Source of the DNA: UBA4416 sp020846025
Lineage (GTDB): Bacteria; Bacteroidota; Bacteroidia; B-17B0; Aurantibacillaceae
DNA: 15,586 nt
Assembly (NCBI GenBank): GCA_963169295.1
Contig: CAUJDD010000108.1
Location: forward strand, 1 to 15,586
Reading direction: 5' to 3'
The notes beneath the pieces are model-generated. The model was given only the letters and a program-made list of their open reading frames with translations, made no database searches and was not told where the DNA came from. Of the stretch, positions 1-6,107 are shown piece after piece. How positions within the stretch are numbered: position 1 is the first letter of the stretch; every line of letters begins with the position of its first letter. A program made the translations under genes and the position numbers.

Positions 1-57
1 AACCATTCCGCCCCAAGGCGTAATCTCTTTACTGGTATAGCTTATATCGAATTGCAT
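1..57 (-). CDS. Transposase N-terminus, IS1380-like (cut by window edge)
   Basis: Only the first 19 codons lie in the window. They read from an ATG at 57-55 as MQFDISYTSKEITPWGGMV. The 'KEITPWGGM' opening is what I remember from IS1380-family DDE transposases of Bacteroidota. The gene runs leftwards out of the window, so neither the catalytic residues nor its integrity can be judged. It lies just downstream of the restriction-like gene on the same strand. The family call rests on a short motif from memory; that this is a real coding start is more certain than the family name. Confidence 0.55.
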   Translation of the reverse strand, partial: MQFDISYTSKEITPWGGMV

Positions 58-71
58 AGTGTCTTTTTTTT

Positions 72-88
72 CTACTGCTACGCAGTAG
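72..88. repeat. 7-bp hairpin upstream of the transposase start
   Basis: CTACTGC (72-78) and GCAGTAG (82-88) are perfect inverted repeats around a 3-base loop, 15 bp upstream of the transposase start codon. The T-run at 63-70 lies on the wrong side for a terminator of read-in transcription on the minus strand. A role in limiting translation from outside transcripts is possible but unproven. Confidence 0.4.
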
Positions 89-118
89 GATTTTAAACGC
101 CTAAAATAAGGATTTTAT

Positions 119-925
119 TCAACTGCGGAATTTGGGATAAACGCTTTCAACAAAAGACTTGTTGCTGATAAGATATAGTTTCAATTTTTCATGTTCTTTG
201 ATGTAAATAATTACATCCTCTTTAAAAATTCCAGAAAAAACAATTTTCCATCGTTCTAAAAATATTTTCCATTTTCCATCAGCTTTTATGTAATCGAAAA
301 ACTCTCCCAGTTGTTGTCGAGACCCTCTTCCAATTTCATATTCTCTTTTACCAATAGTTTTGTTAATCTTACTTCTCCGCTCTCCAAGTGCTAAAAACTC
401 ATCAGGTAAAATGCCTCTAATAATAGAAGCAAATTCCAATGCCCCAAAATTAATTTCTTTGTTGTCAGAAATTAAAGACTTAATTGAAACCTTATAACTC
501 GAATTAAGTTTTGAATCATAAAAAATAGCATCACCCTTTTCTCTGAAATTCGAGCAAATTTTTGCTTGTACTTCTAAAGGCAATTTATCATATTCTTTTT
601 TGGTCAACAATGTAGAAATTAAAGGATCCTTTTTTGGCAAAGCATCTGAAGTATTTCCATGACCTAAAAGTGCAATCCTATTTTCTAATGCACTTGCAGT
701 TGACTTTTCTTTATAAATCGCAGGATGATTAATGTAATTTTTCCAATCAAACAAAATCAACTTGGCTAACTTTGAAGCCAAAGTTCCATTTCCTTTTGCG
801 TCTTTCACTAAACCAGTGATTAATTTTTTAAATGTTTCGTGGTTAGAAACAGGCGTTTTCTTCAACTTACGATACTCAATGTAAATCGACTCTGGTATAA
901 CTGGAAATTTAAGTATACTATCCAT
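119..925 (-). CDS. Putative type II restriction-endonuclease-like protein
   Basis: A 268-aa soluble protein with no signal peptide or membrane segment. I do not recognise a named family with certainty. A possible PD-(D/E)xK-like core is D132 (GDAIFYD) followed by a SIK triplet at 147-149 inside a hydrophobic strand, then E164 and R170. The family call depends mainly on context. The gene starts (ATG at 925) 2 nt after the stop of a small HTH protein with a C-protein-like operator, the arrangement of controller-endonuclease operons in type II restriction-modification systems. No methyltransferase lies in the window; it would have to be beyond the left edge or absent. An IS1380-like edge sits directly behind the stop codon. 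Alternative: another toxin-like or defence protein controlled by an Xre regulator. Confidence 0.5.
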   Translation of the reverse strand: MDSILKFPVIPESIYIEYRKLKKTPVSNHETFKKLITGLVKDAKGNGTLASKLAKLILFDWKNYINHPAIYKEKSTASALENRIALLGHGNTSDALPKKDPLISTLLTKKEYDKLPLEVQAKICSNFREKGDAIFYDSKLNSSYKVSIKSLISDNKEINFGALEFASIIRGILPDEFLALGERRSKINKTIGKREYEIGRGSRQQLGEFFDYIKADGKWKIFLERWKIVFSGIFKEDVIIYIKEHEKLKLYLISNKSFVESVYPKFRS

Positions 926-927
926 AA

Positions 928-1134
928 TTAATCTTTAAATAATTCACTAACACTTACCTTAAAAGCTTTTGCAATTTTTTCAATCACGGTAATCGAGACA
1001 TTTCTTTCTCCCTTTTCAATACTAGGAATATAAGTGCGGTCTAAATCTGCCGACAAAGCAAGCTTCTCTTGAGACCAACCTTTTTCAATTCGTAAAAGCT
1101 TGACCTTTTTACCAAATTTTTTCTTAATATCCAT
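928..1134 (-). CDS. Small HTH (Xre/C-protein-like) regulator
   Basis: A 68-aa Cro/C1-type DNA-binding protein. The helix-turn-helix spans about residues 20-42 (WSQEKLA ... YIPSIEKG), followed by ERN and a C-terminal helix ending SVSELFKD, typical of restriction-modification controller proteins and of SinR/Xre regulators. The frame is open to a TTG at 1161, but I chose the ATG at 1134: the predicted -7 box (1159-1166) puts the transcript start near 1152, downstream of that TTG. It is the first gene of an operon with the restriction-like gene, 2 nt away. Likely role: binds the inverted/direct repeats in its own promoter and times expression of the downstream gene. The HTH is certain; the C-protein role is inferred from size, operator and neighbour. 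Confidence 0.85.
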   Translation of the reverse strand: MDIKKKFGKKVKLLRIEKGWSQEKLALSADLDRTYIPSIEKGERNVSITVIEKIAKAFKVSVSELFKD

Positions 1135-1152
1135 TTTGCAAAGGTTGCAATA

Positions 1153-1186
1153 TGTAGACAACTATACAACGGACAACTGTCTACAA
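1153..1186 (-). promoter_or_regulatory. Promoter and operator (C-box-like) of the HTH-restriction operon
   Basis: On the minus strand a TTG (1186-1184) is followed after 17 bp by TATAGTTG (1166-1159), one mismatch from the Bacteroidota -7 box TAnnTTTG. An 8-bp perfect inverted repeat, TGTAGACA (1153-1160) and TGTCTACA (1179-1186), brackets the promoter core. A direct repeat GACAACT occurs at 1157-1163 and 1172-1178. This layout, repeats overlapping both promoter boxes just ahead of a small HTH gene, is what autoregulated controller genes show. Promoter and binding site are predictions. Confidence 0.6.
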
Positions 1187-1226
1187 TGAAAATTAGACGG
1201 TTCGAACTATAAAGACCGAAACGCCA

Positions 1227-1354
1227 GCCCCTAACAGCACCTACCCAAAAGTGGCGGTTCAGTGTTTAAATCAAGTTTTGTGCTTCTATCAAAGTTTGTG
1301 CTTGGTTGACAGTGAAGTGCTTCGAAATCGCCACCTTCGGGTAGCTGCAAAACG
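1227..1354. repeat. Long imperfect palindrome, attC-like / intergenic mobile repeat
   Basis: The left arm at 1236-1259 (CTACCCAAAAGTGGCG core) pairs with the right arm at 1325-1348 (CGCCACCTTCGGGTAG core). The arms match over about 20 positions with few mismatches and enclose about 65 bp, in which TTTGTGCTT occurs twice (1277-1285, 1295-1303). The left flank is GCCCCTAAC (1227-1235), resembling the RYYYAAC outer box of integron attC sites apart from the first purine. The matching GTTRRRY box is not seen on the right; the sequence becomes USP-flanking DNA after about 1354. From memory, similar palindromes recur between accessory genes of Bacteroidota, but I could not check this. No gene is seen here. 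Confidence 0.5.
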
Positions 1355-1363
1355 ATAAATTGA

Positions 1364-2191
1364 TTACAAACCCGTGCCAAAATGAGTCATACTTTCCTTT
1401 TTAACAGGATTAATGGTCATAACTGGTAAGTTACTAATATTTACAACCTTTTGAGCCTCAGTACCACTAAAAAACTCCTTAATACTTAGGTTTGGTTTAT
1501 TCATAATGATAATTAAATCCGATTCAATTTTATTAGCGTATTCTACAATAGTTTCTGCTACCTCGTCACTGGCAATAGATTTATTAGAACAAGAAATACC
1601 TTTTCCTTTTATGTATTGTTTTACCTGATGGGCATAAGCTAATAGTTGATTCTCGTATGAAGCATCCGACAAGCTATATACAGCTAAAATACGAATAGAA
1701 GCTCCAAAATAATGAGCTACTTGTATAGCCATATCCACTTTTTCACGAGATTCGCGAGATAAATCGAGTGGTAATAAAATGTTTTCGCAACCGTCTTTAT
1801 GATCTTTTCCTCTAATTGAAATAATAGGTACAGTACATTCCCTAATCATTTTAGATGCACTTGACCCAATAATATCTTTAGCATTCATGTGGCTCTCTAA
1901 ACCAGCAATTACCAAGGTAGCATTAATTTCCTCGGCAATTTTAGGAAGTTCGTTATAAATATCGCCCTTCACATTCATAAATTCAGTTGGTACCCCACTT
2001 TCAGTTTCGGTTTGCTTAGTAAGCGTTTTTAAGTCTTCGTAGTGTTCTTCACCCATTTTTTCGTAGGCATGCAACAATACTATTTTAGAATAAGTGTATT
2101 TAGCTAAATTATACGCCTGTTTAATAGCTAAAATCGACTGTTCAGTAAAATCAATAGGAATTAAAAGTGTACCTCTTTCTTGTAATTTCAT
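1364..2191 (-). CDS. Universal stress protein with two tandem UspA domains
   Basis: A 275-aa cytoplasmic protein with two UspA domains, about residues 7-140 and 142-265. The first opens with LLIPIDFTEQS and the second with ILLPLDLSRESREK, each the usual first beta-strand plus D/S loop. The first domain ends with a partial nucleotide-loop signature (GSSASKMI, then VPIISIRG). Such tandem proteins are common in Bacteroidota and are linked to stress and ATP binding; no substrate can be named. I chose the ATG at 2191 rather than the in-frame ATG at 2224, because the family starts right at the first beta-strand and a perfect -7 box (2212-2219) lies between the two. The stop codon is only about 10 bp from the edge of the accessory region, but the C-terminus looks complete. 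Confidence 0.9.
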   Translation of the reverse strand: MKLQERGTLLIPIDFTEQSILAIKQAYNLAKYTYSKIVLLHAYEKMGEEHYEDLKTLTKQTETESGVPTEFMNVKGDIYNELPKIAEEINATLVIAGLESHMNAKDIIGSSASKMIRECTVPIISIRGKDHKDGCENILLPLDLSRESREKVDMAIQVAHYFGASIRILAVYSLSDASYENQLLAYAHQVKQYIKGKGISCSNKSIASDEVAETIVEYANKIESDLIIIMNKPNLSIKEFFSGTEAQKVVNISNLPVMTINPVKKESMTHFGTGL

Positions 2192-2211
2192 ATATAATAA
2201 TTTATGACTTA

Positions 2212-2219
2212 CAAAGATA
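2212..2219 (-). promoter_or_regulatory. -7 box of the universal stress protein gene
   Basis: TATCTTTG on the minus strand matches TAnnTTTG perfectly and sits 20 bp upstream of the chosen ATG at 2191. I see no clear TTG at the -33 position. Confidence 0.5.
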
Positions 2220-2290
2220 GTCAAATAAATGAAATTAAGATATTTGTCGAATTATTTTTGAAAAATGGTTAATATTTAAAGAATTTTACC

Positions 2291-2298
2291 GATATTTG
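2291..2298 (+). promoter_or_regulatory. Possible -7 box of rpsP
   Basis: GATATTTG differs from TAnnTTTG at the first base and lies 28 bp before the rpsP ATG. No convincing -33 TTG is present at the usual distance. It is the best candidate in the divergent USP-rpsP intergenic region. Confidence 0.3.
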
Positions 2299-2326
2299 CG
2301 CCCCAAACTTTTAAAAAAACAGAAAA

Positions 2327-2854
2327 ATGGCAGTAAAGATTAGACTACAAAGACACGGTAAGAAAGATTCAGCTTTCTTTCACGTTGTAGCAGCGGATGG
2401 TCGTGCACCAAGAGACGGAGCATTTATCGAAAAATTAGGAACGTACAATCCTAACACCAACCCTGCAACAATTGATTTGAATTTCGATTCAACATTAAAA
2501 TGGTTACAAAATGGTGCAATTCCTACAGATACTTGCAGAGCTATTTTGTCGTACAAAGGTGTTTTAATGAAAAAACACTTATTAGATGGATTTAAAAAAG
2601 GAGCTTTAACAGAAGCTCAAGTTGAAGAGCGTTTTGCAAAATGGTTAGACCAAAAAGCTGGAAAAATCAATAGCAAAAAGGATAATTTATCAGCAACTGC
2701 TAAAAAAGCAGCGGCTGAAAAATTAAAAGCAGAAGCAGCTACGAAAGCAGCAAAAGCAGCAAAAGTTGCAGCTAAAAATACGCCAGTTGCCGAAGAAGCA
2801 CCAACTAATGACGCTCCTACAACAGATGCTCCTTCTGAAAATACAGAAGCATAA
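2327..2854 (+). CDS. rpsP: 30S ribosomal protein S16 with long C-terminal tail
   Basis: The first 85 or so residues are a clear S16 (MAVKIRLQRHGKKDSAFFHVVAADGR..., then FIEKLGTYNPNT and YKGVLMKKHL), a small-subunit protein needed for 30S assembly. The protein is 175 aa, about twice the length of the classical form (80-90 aa). From about residue 112 it carries a low-complexity tail, first Lys/Ala-rich (AAAEKLKAEAATKAAKAAK), then acidic with Pro/Thr/Asp up to the end. Extended S16 proteins are known in Bacteroidota. The gene stands alone: it is divergent from the USP gene and followed within 30 bp by a strong terminator, with no rimM or trmD next to it. Confidence 0.97.
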   Translation: MAVKIRLQRHGKKDSAFFHVVAADGRAPRDGAFIEKLGTYNPNTNPATIDLNFDSTLKWLQNGAIPTDTCRAILSYKGVLMKKHLLDGFKKGALTEAQVEERFAKWLDQKAGKINSKKDNLSATAKKAAAEKLKAEAATKAAKAAKVAAKNTPVAEEAPTNDAPTTDAPSENTEA

Positions 2855-2880
2855 TTTTTTGAGAAAATATATTCTTCATA

Positions 2881-2908
2881 AAAACCTCGGCAACACCGAG
2901 GTTTTTTT
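2881..2908 (+). terminator. Rho-independent terminator of rpsP
   Basis: A 10-bp perfect stem, AAAACCTCGG (2881-2890) with CCGAGGTTTT (2896-2905), loop CAACA, followed by a T-run. A-runs on the left side of the stem mean it could also act on minus-strand transcripts of the TPR lipoprotein gene, whose stop codon lies inside the T-run at 2907-2909. It probably serves both convergent units. Confidence 0.92.
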
Positions 2909-3935
2909 ATTTATTTAATGAGTTTAACCCTTCAATAGCATTTTCGTTATTAGGACTAAGTTTTAGGCAAATTTGATAATCGAGTGATGCTTTTTCGTTT
3001 TCATTTAAAGCTTGATAACAAGCTCCTCTTGCAAAATAAGCTTCTGCATATCGTTCATTAGCAGCTATTGCTCTTGTAAAATAGTCAATAGCTGATGTTG
3101 GGTTGTTTTTTACACTAAACTCAATAGCACCTAAGTTATAGAATGAAGTTGAGTGATTAGGATTAATGGTAGTTATTTGTTTATAGAGTTCTTCTGCTTC
3201 TTTATATTGTGCTAAATCTTGATGTAATTTAGCTTTGGCATAAAGTGCTTGAGTGTTTTTAGGATCAAGACTGATAGCAGTATTGTAGTATTCGAAAGCT
3301 AAAGGATTTTTTTTACCTGCATAAATTAATCCTAAGTCAACATAAATACCAGCGTTCTTATTGTCTTGTTCTATAGCAGTTTGTAAACTCGATATAGCTT
3401 TACCTGTGTCGCCTGTTTCTTTGTAGATGTTACCTTTTAGGTAATAGCCTTTTGCCAAATTTTCATTTATTTTAAGTGCGGTATTTATTTTAGCAAAAGC
3501 ATTTTCATATTGTTTTACGAAGTAATATATCTCTGCTAATTTCAATAAGATGTCTGTATTTTCAGGAAAACGTATTATGGCATTTTCTAATACATCTTTT
3601 GCATTGCGAGTTTCGTTATTAGCAAAATACACATCTACTTTAGTTAAATAAAATGATGCTTGATTCGTATCTATTCTGATGGCTCTATTGGCATCATTTA
3701 TTGCTTCTTCAAATTGTTTGTATTGTAAGTAAATTTTTGCCCTTTGATTATAAAGTTCGGGATTGTTTGGATCATCTAATATTTTTTTATTTAAGGCAGT
3801 TAATTCTGGAAGATTAATTACTTTCATTAATGAATCGGCATGACCTTTCTCTTCCTCAGAAATTTTTGGCTTGGTATTACAAGCAAAGCCAAATATAATA
3901 GATGCAATAATAAATAAATACAATAAAACTTTCAT
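2907..3935 (-). CDS. TPR-repeat lipoprotein
   Basis: A 342-aa protein with a short hydrophobic signal peptide and a lipobox ending FGFAC, so Cys19 is the likely lipidated residue and the protein is membrane-anchored outside the cytoplasm. From about residue 57 to the end it is an array of tetratricopeptide repeats, with recognisable units such as LYNQRAKIYLQYKQFEEAI, GYYLKGNIYKETGDTGKAI and AYFARGACYQALNENEKA. TPR arrays are protein-binding scaffolds; no partner can be named. The start is 3 nt after the stop of the CCG-domain Fe-S gene, so it is the last gene of that operon. The stop overlaps the bidirectional terminator. Confidence 0.9.
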   Translation of the reverse strand: MKVLLYLFIIASIIFGFACNTKPKISEEEKGHADSLMKVINLPELTALNKKILDDPNNPELYNQRAKIYLQYKQFEEAINDANRAIRIDTNQASFYLTKVDVYFANNETRNAKDVLENAIIRFPENTDILLKLAEIYYFVKQYENAFAKINTALKINENLAKGYYLKGNIYKETGDTGKAISSLQTAIEQDNKNAGIYVDLGLIYAGKKNPLAFEYYNTAISLDPKNTQALYAKAKLHQDLAQYKEAEELYKQITTINPNHSTSFYNLGAIEFSVKNNPTSAIDYFTRAIAANERYAEAYFARGACYQALNENEKASLDYQICLKLSPNNENAIEGLNSLNK

Positions 3936-3938
3936 AAT

Positions 3939-4727
3939 CTACAGATCGTTGGCATTAGCTATAAGTTCGGCTACATCAAGCACTTTAGTACTGTTTTCTT
4001 TATTAAAGTGTTTTACACCATCTGTCATCATTGTGTTGCAAAATGGACAACCTACAGCAATAACATCTGGTTGGTGTGATAAGGCCTCTTCAGTTCTTTC
4101 TACATTTACTTCTTTATTTCCTTTTTCAGCTTCTTTAAACATTTGTGCACCTCCAGCTCCGCAACAAAATCCTTTAGCACGACTTCTTTTCATTTCTACC
4201 AATTCTGCATCTAGTTTTTGAATTACCTCACGTGGTGCTTCATATACATCGTTGGCTCTACCTAAGTAACAAGGGTCGTGAAATACAATTTTCTTTCCTT
4301 TAAACTCACCCCCTTGTACTTTAAGTTTTCCTTCGTTGATAAGTTGCTGAATGAGTTCGGTATGATGTATTACTTCATATTGTCCGCCAAGTTGTGGATA
4401 CTCATTTTTAATTGTATTAAAACAGTGCGGGCAACCTGTTACAATTTTTTTAACGTTATATCCATTTAAAACAGTAATGTTTTGCATAGCTTGCATTTGA
4501 AACAAAAACTCGTTACCAGCACGTTTTGCAGGGTCGCCTGTGCAAGATTCTTCAACACCAAGCACTGCAAAGTTTGCCTTTACGTGATTAAGAATACGTA
4601 CAATGGCTTTTGTAATTTTTTTGGCTCTATCATCAAAACTTCCTGCACATCCTACCCAAAATAATATATCTGGTATTTCGCCGTTGGCCATTTTTTCAGC
4701 CATTGTTGGTACTTTTAGTGGTTCCAT
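3939..4727 (-). CDS. CCG-domain Fe-S protein (HdrB/GlcF-like)
   Basis: A 262-aa soluble protein with two cysteine-rich CCG domains, as in heterodisulfide reductase subunit B/D and glycolate oxidase subunit GlcF. The first contains C27, C62, C99 and C102 (GCPHC); its middle motif has SC instead of CC, so it may have lost its metal centre. The second is complete: C153 (HDPCYLGR), C188-C189 (FCCGAGG), C227 and C230 (GCPFC), fitting a non-cubane 4Fe-4S or related cofactor. It follows the membrane Fe-S protein by 35 nt on the same strand. Together they resemble the two halves of HdrDE/DUF224-type oxidoreductases that pass electrons to or from menaquinone. The electron donor is not identifiable; ETF or a dehydrogenase elsewhere is possible. 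Confidence 0.88.
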   Translation of the reverse strand: MEPLKVPTMAEKMANGEIPDILFWVGCAGSFDDRAKKITKAIVRILNHVKANFAVLGVEESCTGDPAKRAGNEFLFQMQAMQNITVLNGYNVKKIVTGCPHCFNTIKNEYPQLGGQYEVIHHTELIQQLINEGKLKVQGGEFKGKKIVFHDPCYLGRANDVYEAPREVIQKLDAELVEMKRSRAKGFCCGAGGAQMFKEAEKGNKEVNVERTEEALSHQPDVIAVGCPFCNTMMTDGVKHFNKENSTKVLDVAELIANANDL

Positions 4728-4762
4728 GGTTTTAAAAAATTAAATAGCGTTTTAAAAAATGC

Positions 4763-6088
4763 TTAGTTTTCATTTATCCAATTAGCTCGGTCTGATGGAC
4801 TAAATTGCCAAGGGGCACCATTGTTTTCAATATTAGAGAACATGCCATTTAGTTCATTAGGTGCGATACTTTGTTCTAATACTAATTGCTGACGTAACCC
4901 TAAAATAATATTTAATGGATCAATGTTTACAGGGCAAGCATCTACACAAGCGTTACAAGTATTACAAGCCCATACTTCTTCAGATGAGATGTAATCTCCC
5001 AGTAAACTTTTTCCATCATCAACAAAAGTGCCTTTATTGGAATCAATGTTTCTTCCTATTTCTTCAATTCTATCTCTAGTGTCCATCATAATTTTACGAG
5101 GCGATAGTTTTTTACCTGTAATATTTTGTGGACAAGATGAAGTACAACGTCCGCACTCCGTACATGAGTATGCATCTAATAAATTTTTCCAAGTTAAATC
5201 AGTTGCATCTTTTACACCAAATTTTATAGGAGCATTTGGATCTAACACTGGTTGATAGCTTGGATCGAAATTTGGTTTTACCACATCAGTAACTTCAAAT
5301 AAATTATTAAACTGTCCTTTGTTTTTAAGGGTTGAAAAATAAGTATTTGGAAAAGCTAATAAGATATGTAAATGTTTTGATTTTGGTAAGTAATTTAAAA
5401 ATGCAAACACCATTACAATGTGTCCCCACCAGCCTATACGCTCTATTACATGCAAGCCAGGTGTAGGCATACCACTGTATATTAAAGGACCTACATATTG
5501 ACTAATCGTAAAACCAAAGGATGTATCGCCTAAGTTTTGAGCATGAGAGTTGCCTCTTTGGTAAAGCACTTCGTCGGCACCGTTCATCATAAAAATAAAA
5601 CAAATTAATGTAAACTCCATTAATAAGATAATATTGGCATCTAACTTTGGCCAACCATTTAATTCATTCATGGTAAGACGTGGCACTTTTAATAAATTTC
5701 GACGGTATAAAAATGCTAATGTGCCAATAAACGCTAATACGGAAAGTACCTCTATTAGACTAATCATAAAGGTATAAAACCCGCCTAATGATGCTCTAAA
5801 AGCACGATGATGCCCCGTGAGTCCATCAAACACAATTTCAATTAATTCAATTTGAGTAATAATAAAAGCAACGTATAAGAATAAGTGTAAAATAGCAGGA
5901 ATAGGACGAGCAAACATTTTCTTTTGCCCTAGTGCAATTAATACCATTGTTTTAATGCGCTCAGATTTATTATCTCTTATTTCTATATCTTTTCCTAGCA
6001 AAATATTACGACGAATTTTTTTTGCATTGATAAAAAATAAAGTAGAACCTAAAGTGATGAGTAGGGCAAAAATGACAATAGAAATCAT
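4763..6088 (-). CDS. Membrane Fe-S protein with NarI-like b-type domain and two 4Fe-4S clusters
   Basis: A 441-aa membrane protein. The N-terminal 245 or so residues contain about five or six hydrophobic segments with histidines H68, H223, H239 and H241 placed as possible haem b ligands, resembling NarI/HdrE membrane domains. The C-terminal part has a ferredoxin-like pair of clusters: C309/C312/C315/C319 (CTECGRCTSSCP) and C375/C378/C381/C385 (CNTCNACVDACP). It is therefore a candidate quinone-reactive electron-transfer subunit, working with the CCG protein encoded next. It starts 19 nt after the MCE-protein gene, so they are likely co-transcribed. Haem binding and direction of electron flow are inference. 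Confidence 0.88.
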   Translation of the reverse strand: MISIVIFALLITLGSTLFFINAKKIRRNILLGKDIEIRDNKSERIKTMVLIALGQKKMFARPIPAILHLFLYVAFIITQIELIEIVFDGLTGHHRAFRASLGGFYTFMISLIEVLSVLAFIGTLAFLYRRNLLKVPRLTMNELNGWPKLDANIILLMEFTLICFIFMMNGADEVLYQRGNSHAQNLGDTSFGFTISQYVGPLIYSGMPTPGLHVIERIGWWGHIVMVFAFLNYLPKSKHLHILLAFPNTYFSTLKNKGQFNNLFEVTDVVKPNFDPSYQPVLDPNAPIKFGVKDATDLTWKNLLDAYSCTECGRCTSSCPQNITGKKLSPRKIMMDTRDRIEEIGRNIDSNKGTFVDDGKSLLGDYISSEEVWACNTCNACVDACPVNIDPLNIILGLRQQLVLEQSIAPNELNGMFSNIENNGAPWQFSPSDRANWINEN

Positions 6089-6107
6089 GTAATCTTTAAT
6101 TTATCTG

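Larger units (their letters stand above)
1..111 (-). mobile_element. Right edge of an IS1380-like insertion sequence
   Basis: The transposase start at 57 is preceded by about 54 bp of non-coding DNA up to the stop codon of the restriction-like gene at 119. This stretch holds a perfect 7-bp hairpin (72-78 with 82-88, loop TAC) and an A/T-rich terminal segment around 98-111 that could be the terminal inverted repeat. Only one end is visible, so the inverted repeat and target duplication cannot be confirmed and the exact boundary is a guess. An element edge within about 10 bp of a stop codon fits an insertion immediately behind that gene. Confidence 0.4.

Noticed and set aside
101..115. A 15-bp sequence identical at 101-115 and 11049-11063 (CTAAAATAAGGATTT), possibly a second copy of an IS end.
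   Set aside because: A match of this length is expected about once by chance in 15 kb of such AT-rich DNA, and no transposase or inverted repeat lies near the second copy.
1135..1161. A nine-residue N-terminal extension of the HTH protein from a TTG at 1161.
   Set aside because: The predicted transcription start lies downstream of this TTG and the ATG at 1134 fits the family length.
2192..2224. An eleven-residue N-terminal extension of the stress protein from an ATG at 2224.
   Set aside because: It covers a perfect -7 box and adds residues before the first beta-strand that UspA proteins do not have.
3871..4664. Three plus-strand open frames at 3871-4221, 4278-4469 and 4482-4664.
   Set aside because: They lie antisense inside the CCG-domain gene, with composition expected from the complement and no domain.
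5028..5255. Plus-strand open frame of 75 codons.
   Set aside because: It lies antisense to the cluster region of the membrane Fe-S gene, with no family features.
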